Of a DNA stretch of 11,627 bases, positions 1 through 8,295 are shown piece after piece (positions within the stretch are counted from its first letter, which is position 1; each line of letters begins with the position of its first letter). The DNA comes from JARYLZ01 sp964388275 (GTDB lineage Bacteria > Bacteroidota > Ignavibacteria > SZUA-365): contig CAYLZD010000073.1 in the NCBI GenBank assembly GCA_964388275.1, positions 1 through 11,627 on the forward strand, written 5' to 3'. Under the pieces are notes generated by a model. That model was not told the origin of the DNA. It was given only the letters and a program-made list of their open reading frames with translations, and ran no database searches. A program made the translations under genes and the position numbers.

Positions 1-829
<829 letters not shown>

Positions 830-906
830 GCCGGCCGGAAACAGCGCTCTCCTTTCATCGCCATCCGGGCGGGACGCAGGGAGAACTCTCTCTTCCGCGC
901 CGGCGC

Positions 907-3900
907 TCACTTGAGCAGCGTCATTGGACGCGCAAGAGTTCGAGATTCGGTCTGCAGCACGCACAGGTAGATTCCGCTCGGCAGGGCCGAGCCGTCGAAG
1001 ACGGCCCTGTATTTGCCGGGCGCTATCGTGCCGTCCACGAGCGTGGCGACCGTGCGGCCCGCGCGGTCGACGACGGACAGGCGTGTGTGCGCCGTCTCTA
1101 TCACCTCGTAATCGATGAGCGTCAGGGGATTGAACGGATTCGGTGTGTTCGGATGCAGGGCGATCCGACCGTCGGGATCGAGCAGCCGCAAGCCGCCTTC
1201 GCGGCAGATTCCGTCGAGATGAAAATATCCTCCGTAAGCCGTCAATGCGACTGGGCCGCCCACGCTCTCGACATGTTCGGGGATCAGCGCGGTAGCCGTG
1301 TCGTTGCCGAGCGCGGCCTCGAAACGCAGAAGCGCGAGAAGTCCGTCTCCGGCGATGGCGGGCAGCGAGATCACGCTGCTCTTCTGATCGCCGCTCGCGC
1401 TGTGCAGGCCCTCGAACATCGGGCGCAGCAGTGTGCGGTTGTACTTCAGCGTGAGCCGGAACGCCGTGGCGCCGGATAACGCGATATGCCTGCCATTGCG
1501 CAGGTATACCGGTATTTCCACGATCTCGCCCGGCGCCGCGCTTCCGTCGGCGATGAATATGCCCGCGGCCGGGGTCAGCCGGGCGCCGGAAATCTCGACC
1601 GGGACGTCGCCGCATGAAGGTCTCTGCGGGAATACAATGTTTCTGACGTATTCGCCGTCCGCTCCGGGATCGTTGAAAGCCGTCACAGCGATCACCGAAT
1701 CCCCCGGCGCAACCGTCGCCGGCAGTCCGGCGAGCACCGTGAACGGATCGCTTGCCTGCGCGTCGGGAAGCCCGATCGTCACCGGAACGGTTCCGTCGTT
1801 GCGGAAGACGAGTTCCCCTAGCACGGGGAAACCACCCGGAAGCACATTGCCAAAAGCCGGACCCCGGACGGAAACATCCACGCGCTCCTTTCTGCCTCTC
1901 AGCTGTATGGCTAAAGCGGCAAAGCCTGATGCGGAATTTTCGAGCGTCAAAAGGCCAGCGCGATCGCCGGTGCTTGCCGGCGAAAAGCGCAAGCTGATCG
2001 TCGCGGAATCACCCCGTGGAATTGCGAACGGAGTGAACGGCGGTTCTATCGTGAAGTCGGGATCGCCTGTGATCGCCGCGACGGAGATCTGCAGATCGGT
2101 GCCGCCGGTATTGCGAATCGTGATGGCGGTGTCGGCTGCCTCGCCGTCGCACAGCAGAGCGGGAAAGTGTACGGCGGCCGGACCGGTGATCTCAGGCCGC
2201 GTGTTCATCGCGCCGCTTGCCGCCGCGAGGATCTGCCCGCATGAGGGCGTCGTTTCCACAACGAGCGTATCTGTGTAGAAACCGTCGGAGGGCGGGAGAT
2301 TGAATCGCACGGTGACTTCCGCAAATCCGCCGGGAGGCAGCGTGATGGGAGGAGGGCTCAAAAGGGTGAATGGCGCGGAACCTCCAAAATTCGCCGATGT
2401 GACTGTCGCCGCCACCGTCCCGGTATTTTGGATCCTGATGTCCGTTTCCACGGGGAATTGTGTCGGCTGAAGAACTCCGAAATCAGCCCGCCCCGCTACG
2501 ATGTTCAGGGAATCTTTCCGCCCGGTCAGCTGTATCGTCGTCAGCGGCGAGTTGTTCGCGTTGCTCTCGATCTCGACGGCTGCCGACAGCGTCCCTGCGC
2601 CGGCTGGCGCGAAACGGACGGCAAGGAGAGCCTCGCCTTCCGGAGGCAAGGTCAACGGCAAGGGCGGCGCAGGGGCGAATGAAAATGAAGGATCCCCGGT
2701 GATACGTGCGGATTGTATGACGGTCGCGCCGCCTCCGGGATTGTAAATCCGCAACACGGTGTCGCGGCTTTCGTCCGGACATAGGAGCGCGTCGAAGTCG
2801 ACGGCGCCGGGCGCCTCGATTAGCGGTTTGGAAAATCGCTCGCCCGTCAGTTCCACGGGCGTTGTCGCGCATCTGGGCCGGTGGAATGCGATCAGGGAGC
2901 GCTTGTATGTTCCGTCCGTCGCGGGATCCTCGAAGATGATGTCCATGCTGCTCGAGTCGCGGGGGGGTATGGTGACGGGGAACGACGCGGCGACATCAAA
3001 CGGCCCGTCGGGTACTATGTCGATGGAATCCAGCGTGACGGGAACCAGCGAAGGGTTGAATATCCGCACTTTCCTGACCGACGGGAATTCGGCCGGATTC
3101 AGGCGTCCGAAATCCGCCTGCGGGATCTCCAACCGCGGATTGTCGGCCGTCCCGAACACGTTTATCACAAAAGACGGTTCGTTGACGGCGTTGTTTTCCA
3201 ATGTGATGGCCGAGGCGTGAAATCCCGCGCCCGCCGGCGCGAAACGCAGAGTGAGCGTGTCTGAAAACCCCGCTGGTATGTCCCGGGGAAAGGCCGACGT
3301 TATCGAGAAAGCGTCTCCTCCGCTCCGGCGCCAGCCGCTGAGCCGCAATGTGTAAGCGCCCGTGCTCGAAATGCGTATCGTGGTGTCGATGTAACCGAGC
3401 CGGCAGAACATGTCCGCGCAGACGACTGTCGAAGGCCCGGATATCCTCGGCGCCGACAGACGCGTTCCGGCGACGAGAACCTTCATGTTCCTGCAGGATG
3501 GCGTGTGGGCGATGGCGAGTGTGTCGGAGTAATAACCGTCTTCGTCCGGATCCTCGAAACGGATCAGCAGAGTGTCCTCCCTGTTCGGCGCTATGACACG
3601 GGGCAGGGCGCTCAGAACGACGAACGGGTGCGAGACGCTGAATACAGCCGAGTCGAGCTCGATCGGCGTTGTGCCCGAATTGCGTATGAATACCTCGCCT
3701 TCGGCAGGGAGTTTGTCGGGAGTCAGGGTCCCGAAGTACAGCGACAGGGCCGTGAGCTCCGCCGTGTTCTTCCTGCCGTGCGCGGGGATGCGGAGCAGGG
3801 GAGCGTTGCCGGCATTGCTCGATATGCGTATCGTGGCGTATTTGTCGCCCGCGGATGTGGGATTGAACCTGATGCCGACGGTTCGCGTTTCTCCTCCAGG

Positions 3901-4512
3901 TACGACGATGGGATAAACGGCCGGCGGTGTGAGCGAAAAATTCGAATCGGTCGAAAGCGTGATCTGCGTGACGATCAGATCGTTGACGCCGGGATTCGAT
4001 ATGCTGAACATCGTGTCCATCGGCGTCTCGTCGCAGATGTTGATGTTCAGCAAAAGAGAGTCCGGCCCAGTTATGCTGGTTCTGAAAACCTTGCTGCCGC
4101 TTATCAGGGCGAAACAGGATGGAGCGGCGGGCGAGGTGATGAAGCGGAGCGTATCCGCGAAGGCGGCCTGTACGCCCGGATCCGAAAACCTGATGATAAT
4201 GGAAATTGCCTGTCCCGCTTGTACCGTGGCGGGCAGGCCTGACTGCACCTGAAACGGGGATCCGGCGGGGAATTCCCAGCCGTTGATGGCTATCGGCGCG
4301 CTGCCGGTGTTTCTGATCGACAGCAAGCGCTCTTTCGGAAAACCGAGTTCGTCCACGACACCGAAGTCCAGATTGCCGGCCTCGAGGCCTGCGATGCTTT
4401 CGCCGGCCGACGGGCGCGCCGGCGGATCCCCGGATCCTGTTCTCGCTGAGTATGCCGTCGACAGCAACAGCGCCGAAAAGAACAGCACCGGCGCTGAAAG
4501 CTTCTTGCTCAT
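907..4512 (-). CDS. T9SS-exported protein with tandem choice-of-anchor-D/ASH-like repeats, 1201 aa
   Basis: I chose ATG 4512 because it begins a good signal peptide (MSKKLSAPVL, then a hydrophobic core, cleavage near residue 22). The open frame upstream of it overlaps the preceding gene and looks non-coding. Residues ~48-977 are nine immunoglobulin-like modules of about 100 aa. Five type-A modules are marked by DFG-like openings with Phe at 50, 260, 468, 678 and 887, and alternate with four type-B modules opening with [IE]xGP. Their style (IRNTG, RFxPxxAG) matches choice-of-anchor-D/ASH domains. Residues ~980-1100 resemble a cohesin-like fold (APGEIVEIPVYL, TLKYNRTLLRP). The last ~85 residues hold PNPFNP and end in GIYLCVLQTES...RPMTLLK, the T9SS type A sorting domain, so the protein should cross the outer membrane and be surface-attached or released. 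Cysteines are regularly placed in pairs (133/160, 340/365 or 370, 548/578, 758/788). The ligand or function is unknown. The gene starts 28 nt after the upstream barrel gene. Confidence 0.9.
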   Translation of the reverse strand: MSKKLSAPVLFFSALLLSTAYSARTGSGDPPARPSAGESIAGLEAGNLDFGVVDELGFPKERLLSIRNTGSAPIAINGWEFPAGSPFQVQSGLPATVQAGQAISIIIRFSDPGVQAAFADTLRFITSPAAPSCFALISGSKVFRTSITGPDSLLLNINICDETPMDTMFSISNPGVNDLIVTQITLSTDSNFSLTPPAVYPIVVPGGETRTVGIRFNPTSAGDKYATIRISSNAGNAPLLRIPAHGRKNTAELTALSLYFGTLTPDKLPAEGEVFIRNSGTTPIELDSAVFSVSHPFVVLSALPRVIAPNREDTLLIRFEDPDEDGYYSDTLAIAHTPSCRNMKVLVAGTRLSAPRISGPSTVVCADMFCRLGYIDTTIRISSTGAYTLRLSGWRRSGGDAFSITSAFPRDIPAGFSDTLTLRFAPAGAGFHASAITLENNAVNEPSFVINVFGTADNPRLEIPQADFGRLNPAEFPSVRKVRIFNPSLVPVTLDSIDIVPDGPFDVAASFPVTIPPRDSSSMDIIFEDPATDGTYKRSLIAFHRPRCATTPVELTGERFSKPLIEAPGAVDFDALLCPDESRDTVLRIYNPGGGATVIQSARITGDPSFSFAPAPPLPLTLPPEGEALLAVRFAPAGAGTLSAAVEIESNANNSPLTTIQLTGRKDSLNIVAGRADFGVLQPTQFPVETDIRIQNTGTVAATVTSANFGGSAPFTLLSPPPITLPPGGFAEVTVRFNLPPSDGFYTDTLVVETTPSCGQILAAASGAMNTRPEITGPAAVHFPALLCDGEAADTAITIRNTGGTDLQISVAAITGDPDFTIEPPFTPFAIPRGDSATISLRFSPASTGDRAGLLTLENSASGFAALAIQLRGRKERVDVSVRGPAFGNVLPGGFPVLGELVFRNDGTVPVTIGLPDAQASDPFTVLAGLPATVAPGDSVIAVTAFNDPGADGEYVRNIVFPQRPSCGDVPVEISGARLTPAAGIFIADGSAAPGEIVEIPVYLRNGRHIALSGATAFRLTLKYNRTLLRPMFEGLHSASGDQKSSVISLPAIAGDGLLALLRFEAALGNDTATALIPEHVESVGGPVALTAYGGYFHLDGICREGGLRLLDPDGRIALHPNTPNPFNPLTLIDYEVIETAHTRLSVVDRAGRTVATLVDGTIAPGKYRAVFDGSALPSGIYLCVLQTESRTLARPMTLLK
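1582..4371 (-). repeat. Protein-level tandem repeat, ~209-aa period, 4.5 copies
   Basis: Within the T9SS protein a two-module unit (A then B) recurs with the anchor Phe of the A module at residues 50, 260, 468, 678 and 887, spacings of 210, 208, 210 and 209. Each A module contains a D-P-x-x-D-G-x-Y-like element (for example FEDPDEDGYYSDTL at 319-332) and ends near a P-[SR]-C motif. Each B module carries a cysteine about 25-30 residues later. DNA identity between copies looks low by eye, so the repeats are old or diversified rather than recent duplications. Confidence 0.85.
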
Positions 4513-4540
4513 CGGCTTTCCGGACTCGATGGAACGCTCG

Positions 4541-5320
4541 TCAAATGTTGAACAGGTAACTGACTCCGGCCGATATGGACGGCAGGCGGAAGTTCGTGTC
4601 AAGTCTCGGGAACAGCGTCACCTTGAGTCCTGTGCCTGGTTCGTCCTCGCCGCGGGCGGATGCAAGATGCTGGGTTAGCGGATAGGCGCCGCTGATCATG
4701 AAATGAAGACTGCCTTTTTCATGTTCCCAGATCGGAAAATCGCCGCCTATCCTTGCTTCCACGAGAAAATTCCGCTCCGAGGAAGGCGGGGAAATGTCCT
4801 GCTTCAGCTGATATCTTTCTCCGGCGGGAGAGGGGTAAGTCACGGGAAACTGGTAATCCTTGTCGAAGGAATTCGTGATTTTCGCCGTGAGAGGCACGCC
4901 GAATGTGAAACCGAGGCAGAAATTGCTGACCCTGAACATCGTTGTCAAGGCGAGGTAGTTGAGCGATCCCTCCGTGGTCAGCAGCATGCCGCTCACTCTT
5001 TTGTCCAGAAGATCGTCCCTGTCCTCTCCTCCCGGCGAAGTGTAATCCACCGCTTTGTTGACGTCCTTGAACGACAGCGTGTAGTAGCCCAGTCCGGCGA
5101 TCACCGAATACTGCTCGCCGACGGGTATGTCGGCCATTACGCCGATCTGGCTGCCGAGGTTCCAGGAGCGGTCCGGCCCCGCAACCTTGTAATCGACGAT
5201 ATTGCGCGTCACATTGAACGTCACGGCCGGTCCGATGGAAATCGGCTTCAGCACGCTTTCCTGCGCCGCGGCTGTGGAGACGATTAGAAATGCTGCTACG
5301 ATGGAAAGAGCGTTTTTCAT
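4541..5320 (-). CDS. PorT-like outer-membrane beta-barrel protein, 259 aa
   Basis: ATG 5320 opens a typical signal peptide (MKNALSIVAAFLIVSTAAA|QES, cleavage after residue 19). The frame is open further upstream to 5446, but that stretch has no family character. The mature protein shows a beta-barrel pattern: paired amphipathic strands such as YSVIAGLGYYTLSF and NFCLGFTFGVPLTAKI, connecting loops rich in charged residues and prolines, and a C-terminal strand ending SAGVSYLFNI, as expected for an outer-membrane barrel. Length and style fit the PorT-like/outer membrane protein beta-barrel family, in which many members have no assigned substrate. It is the first gene of the surface cluster and sits 28 nt before the T9SS repeat protein, so a role linked to that protein's export or anchoring is possible but unproven. 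It does not look like a PorP/SprF protein. The Shine-Dalgarno is poor, common in this phylum. Confidence 0.8.
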   Translation of the reverse strand: MKNALSIVAAFLIVSTAAAQESVLKPISIGPAVTFNVTRNIVDYKVAGPDRSWNLGSQIGVMADIPVGEQYSVIAGLGYYTLSFKDVNKAVDYTSPGGEDRDDLLDKRVSGMLLTTEGSLNYLALTTMFRVSNFCLGFTFGVPLTAKITNSFDKDYQFPVTYPSPAGERYQLKQDISPPSSERNFLVEARIGGDFPIWEHEKGSLHFMISGAYPLTQHLASARGEDEPGTGLKVTLFPRLDTNFRLPSISAGVSYLFNI

Positions 5321-5386
5321 GGCTGGAATCTGCTTGTTGACAAACTGACCGTAGAATAACCGATCAGTAAGATATGCTAAAGCAAG

Positions 5387-5394
5387 CAAAAGTA
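5387..5394 (-). promoter_or_regulatory. Candidate -7 promoter element of the surface gene cluster
   Basis: On the minus strand the sequence TACTTTTG matches the Bacteroidota -7 consensus TAnnTTTG at every fixed position and lies 66 nt upstream of ATG 5320. No clear TTTG -33 element sits 19-21 nt further upstream, so this is a partial match. The rest of the hoxH-to-barrel gap (5395-5572) contains no convincing hairpin-plus-U-tract terminator or RNA gene by eye. Confidence 0.3.
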
Positions 5395-5572
5395 GAAATC
5401 GTTCGCTGCCGGCGCCGCTGTAGGAGCATACGGTCTTATCGCGCATTACAACGGAAACAACTGGCGAACCTGGCTGCTTCCGGAATTCAGATCTTTGACC
5501 TCCTGCGATTACAAGGGACGCACCTGCATCGCGGTAGGTTTCACGCCGGAGACACGCGCGGCGGCCGTGGTG

Positions 5573-7036
5573 TTACAGCGATGAGCCCTGCCGCCTTCCC
5601 CCTGTCCGCAAAACCCGCCCTTCGCTGTCGACGTAACTTACCGTCAGCGGCATCATCCCGATCGCGTGCGTCGAGCAGGACAGGCAGGGATCGAAACACC
5701 GTATGCCTGCTTCGATACGGTTGAGAATTCCTTCCGTAATCTCCGTTTCGGGGTCTCCGATGTAATGCATCGCGATCTGCCTGATCGTCCTGTTCATCGA
5801 AAGATTGTTCTGGCCCGTCGCGATGAGCATGTCGACGCGCTGGATGATTCCGTCTCTTCCAACGAGATAATTGTGGAACAGGGTGCCCCGCGGGGCTTCG
5901 CAGGCGCCGACGCCATGCGGTTTGTTCGAGAACGCCCGTGCCCGGTAGTCTTCCTGGTTCGCCGTGTCGGGATCGGTCAGAAGCTCCTCCATGCGCTCAA
6001 GGGCGAAGAGAATCTCGATCATGCGCGCGTAGTGATAGTAGAACGAATTCAGAACCACGTTCCTGGTTCCGGCCATCTGCTTGAAAATGACGAGCTCCTT
6101 GTCCGATTTCGGCGATCCAGTGTGTGTGCAGACGTTCAGCCGCGCCAGCGAGCCGACTCTGTAATTGCCCTGCGGATATCCCAGAGGCGCGTAATACGGG
6201 AATTTCAGGTAAGTCCAGTCCTCTACGGCTTCCGCCAGGTAATCCTTGTAGTTGCGCGGGTCCAGCTTGTCCGCAACGATGTTTCCTCCGCTGTCGACGA
6301 CTCGAAGCTTGCCGTCGTAGTATTCCAAACCTCCGTCGTCGGTGACGTGCCCGAGGAATAGCGTGGGAAAATTGCCGAAGACGCCCAGCTTGCCGTGATT
6401 GGTCTCGATGAACGCCTTTATGAACTCCAGGCCCATCGCGGCGGTGTCATACGCCTCGGGCAAGCCGGCGAGTATCCTCTCCCGCGCAGCCGGCGACAGG
6501 GGAGCTCGCACTCCGCCGGGCACCGCGTACACCGGATGGATTTTTCTTCCGCCGAGTTCCTCAATGGCTTCCTGGCCGAATTTCCTGAGACGTATGCCGC
6601 GCTTCGCGAATTCGGGGTGTCTTTCGGCCAGTCCGAAAATGTTCCTGCTGCCGGGATCCGAGTCGAAGCCGAGCAGCAGATCAGGCGCGGAAAGATGGAA
6701 GAAACTCAGCGCATGAGACTGCACCCATTGAGCGAGGTTCAGTATGCGGCGAAGATTCTCGGCCGTTCGCGGTATCTCCACTGCGAGTATGTCGTCGCCC
6801 GCCTTGGCGGACGTGAGAAGATGACTCACCGGGCATATGCCGCAGATCCGCGAGGTGATGCCGGGCATTTCCCAGACCAGCCGCCCTTCGCAGAATTTCT
6901 CGAAACCGCGGAATTCGGTCACATGCATGCGCGCATCCTCCACCGAACCCTGGTCGTTGAAATGTATAGTTACCTTCGCGTGTCCCTCGATGCGCGTGAC
7001 GGGATCGATTGTGATCTGACGGTTCGATTTAGCCAT
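5573..7036 (-). CDS. hoxH: NAD-linked bidirectional [NiFe] hydrogenase large subunit HoxH
   Basis: HoxH binds the NiFe(CN)2CO active site and catalyses reversible H2 oxidation in the cytoplasm with HoxY. The 487-aa product has the N-terminal L1 motif RICGICP (Cys65, Cys68), the upstream RIEGHAKV segment, and the C-terminal L2 motif DPCLSCSTH (Cys451, Cys454, His457). These four cysteines are the metal ligands. Thirty residues follow His457. In this family such an extension is removed by a dedicated protease (HoxW/HycI type) after nickel insertion, but no such protease and no hyp genes are in the window. The DPCLSCSTHA form and the surrounding hoxEFUY genes place it in group 3d rather than F420- or NADP-linked groups. 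ATG 7036 overlaps the hoxY stop by 8 nt, so translation is probably coupled. It is the last gene of the operon; no terminator is obvious after it. Confidence 0.96.
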   Translation of the reverse strand: MAKSNRQITIDPVTRIEGHAKVTIHFNDQGSVEDARMHVTEFRGFEKFCEGRLVWEMPGITSRICGICPVSHLLTSAKAGDDILAVEIPRTAENLRRILNLAQWVQSHALSFFHLSAPDLLLGFDSDPGSRNIFGLAERHPEFAKRGIRLRKFGQEAIEELGGRKIHPVYAVPGGVRAPLSPAARERILAGLPEAYDTAAMGLEFIKAFIETNHGKLGVFGNFPTLFLGHVTDDGGLEYYDGKLRVVDSGGNIVADKLDPRNYKDYLAEAVEDWTYLKFPYYAPLGYPQGNYRVGSLARLNVCTHTGSPKSDKELVIFKQMAGTRNVVLNSFYYHYARMIEILFALERMEELLTDPDTANQEDYRARAFSNKPHGVGACEAPRGTLFHNYLVGRDGIIQRVDMLIATGQNNLSMNRTIRQIAMHYIGDPETEITEGILNRIEAGIRCFDPCLSCSTHAIGMMPLTVSYVDSEGRVLRTGGRRQGSSL

Positions 7037-7562
7037 AGTTCAACTGATCGGTTGTGAGCGTCGGCGTGCGGCCTTCGAGCAGCTCGGTAATTACAAACCA
7101 GATTAAATCCGCGTGCGGCGGGCAGCCGGGCAGATAGGCGTCCACCTGAACCACCTTGTCCAGCGGACGCACGCTCTCTTCCAGCAGCGGCATTGGGGTG
7201 TGCGCGGTCCGGCCCAGCTCGGCGCCGATCTCGCCGTACACCTCCTTGAGGAGTGCGTCCCGTTCGATGCCGTTCCGCATCGCGGTGACGTTTCCGGCCA
7301 CTGCGCAGTCGCCGAAAGCGACCAGAAGTCTGGATCGCGACCGGATCATGTGAAGCAGTTCCAGGTTGTCAGAATTCGCCACGGCGCCTTCCACCAGCGC
7401 GACGTCCACGTTTTCAGGGAACTCTTTGATGTCCACGACCGGGCTGTACACGACTTTCGCTTTCCCCGCGAGTTCGATCAGGCGTTCGTCCAGATCGAGG
7501 AAGGACATGTGGCAGCCGGAACAGCCGCCCAGCCAGGCGGTTGCTATTCTTATTTCACCCAT
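7029..7562 (-). CDS. hoxY: [NiFe] hydrogenase small subunit HoxY
   Basis: HoxY carries the proximal Fe-S cluster that passes electrons between the NiFe site of HoxH and the diaphorase module. The 177-aa protein begins MGEIRIATAWLGGCSGCHMS, with Cys14 and Cys17. The remaining ligands are Cys86 (AFGDCAVAG) and Cys147 (LPGCPPH), giving the four cysteines of one [4Fe-4S] cluster. There is no signal peptide or twin-arginine motif and no C-terminal medial/distal cluster domain, as expected for the short cytoplasmic group 3 subunits and unlike periplasmic uptake hydrogenases. ATG 7562 lies inside the end of hoxU with a 13-nt overlap, and the stop overlaps the start of hoxH by 8 nt. The frame is open further upstream, but that part is only antisense-like sequence inside hoxU. 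Confidence 0.95.
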   Translation of the reverse strand: MGEIRIATAWLGGCSGCHMSFLDLDERLIELAGKAKVVYSPVVDIKEFPENVDVALVEGAVANSDNLELLHMIRSRSRLLVAFGDCAVAGNVTAMRNGIERDALLKEVYGEIGAELGRTAHTPMPLLEESVRPLDKVVQVDAYLPGCPPHADLIWFVITELLEGRTPTLTTDQLNYG

Positions 7563-8269
7563 TGCTGTTTCTCTCTGGCGTTTACGATATACTGCAGGAA
7601 GTCCCGGTTCTTCGTCATTTCGGCCACGGCTTTGCCTTTTTCGAACAGGGCGCCGGTGGGGCAGACAAGCACGCACTTTCCGCACGAAGTGCAGGTGGTG
7701 GATGCGCCCCAGTCGCCGGCGAGATCGGTGACGACGAAGGACCCCAGCCCCCGTCCGGCTATGTCCCAGGTGTGCGCGCCCTCGATTTCATCGCAGACGC
7801 GGAGGCAGCGGGCGCAGAGCACGCAGCGGTTCTGGTCCACGATGAACCGGTCGTGTGTCGCGTCCACTTTCTTCGAAGGATACAGATAGTCGAAGCGCAC
7901 CGAGTCCATGCCGACTTCGTAGCCGAGATTCTGCAGTTCGCAGTGTCCGTTGGCGACGCAGACCGAGCAGAGGTGGTTGCCCTCGGCGAAAAGCATCTCG
8001 ATTATCATCCTCCGGTATTTGAGGAGCCGGGCGGACTTCGAATGGACGACCATGTTTTCCTCCACCCGCGTGGTGCAGGCCGGTTGCAGGCGGTTCTGTC
8101 CTTCTATTTCCACCAGGCAGAGGCGGCATGCGCCGACCGGATTCAGGCCCTGCAGGTTGCAGAGCGTGGGAATGTGCAGGTCGTGTTCGATGGCGGCTTC
8201 GAGTATCGTCGCGCTGCCAGGAGCGCTGATGAACTCGCCGTCGATGGTCAGTGTTTTGATTTCTTCCAT
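7550..8269 (-). CDS. hoxU: Hydrogenase diaphorase Fe-S subunit HoxU
   Basis: HoxU is the NuoG-N-terminal-like electron wire linking HoxF to HoxY. The 239-aa product has a [2Fe-2S] ferredoxin domain (Cys37, Cys48, Cys51, Cys65), the His-Cys cluster of NuoG type (His99, Cys101, Cys104, Cys110), and two [4Fe-4S] motifs in a C-terminal ferredoxin domain (Cys149, 152, 155, 159; Cys193, 196, 199, 203). All ligands are intact. ATG 8269 gives the usual HoxU start and length. An alternative TTG at 8299 overlapping the hoxF stop would add ten residues without family support. The gap to hoxF is 26 nt, the only non-overlapping junction in the operon. A modest GGGATG element precedes the ATG. Confidence 0.95.
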   Translation of the reverse strand: MEEIKTLTIDGEFISAPGSATILEAAIEHDLHIPTLCNLQGLNPVGACRLCLVEIEGQNRLQPACTTRVEENMVVHSKSARLLKYRRMIIEMLFAEGNHLCSVCVANGHCELQNLGYEVGMDSVRFDYLYPSKKVDATHDRFIVDQNRCVLCARCLRVCDEIEGAHTWDIAGRGLGSFVVTDLAGDWGASTTCTSCGKCVLVCPTGALFEKGKAVAEMTKNRDFLQYIVNAREKQQWVK

Positions 8270-8295
8270 GGCGTCATCCCGCTGGCGTCGTTTGT

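Noticed and set aside
2961..2967. Seven-G run inside the T9SS gene
   Set aside because: It is short and encodes an ordinary Pro-Pro in a well-formed module; nothing suggests slippage there.
5321..5446. N-terminal extension of the barrel gene to 5446
   Set aside because: The extension would bury the signal peptide and has no family character; the ATG at 5320 gives a normal Sec signal.
5440..5540. CCGGAAGCAGCCAGG on the minus strand resembles the SRP (4.5S) RNA core
   Set aside because: The GGAA tetraloop stem and the second half of the helix are missing, and flanks show no long pairing.
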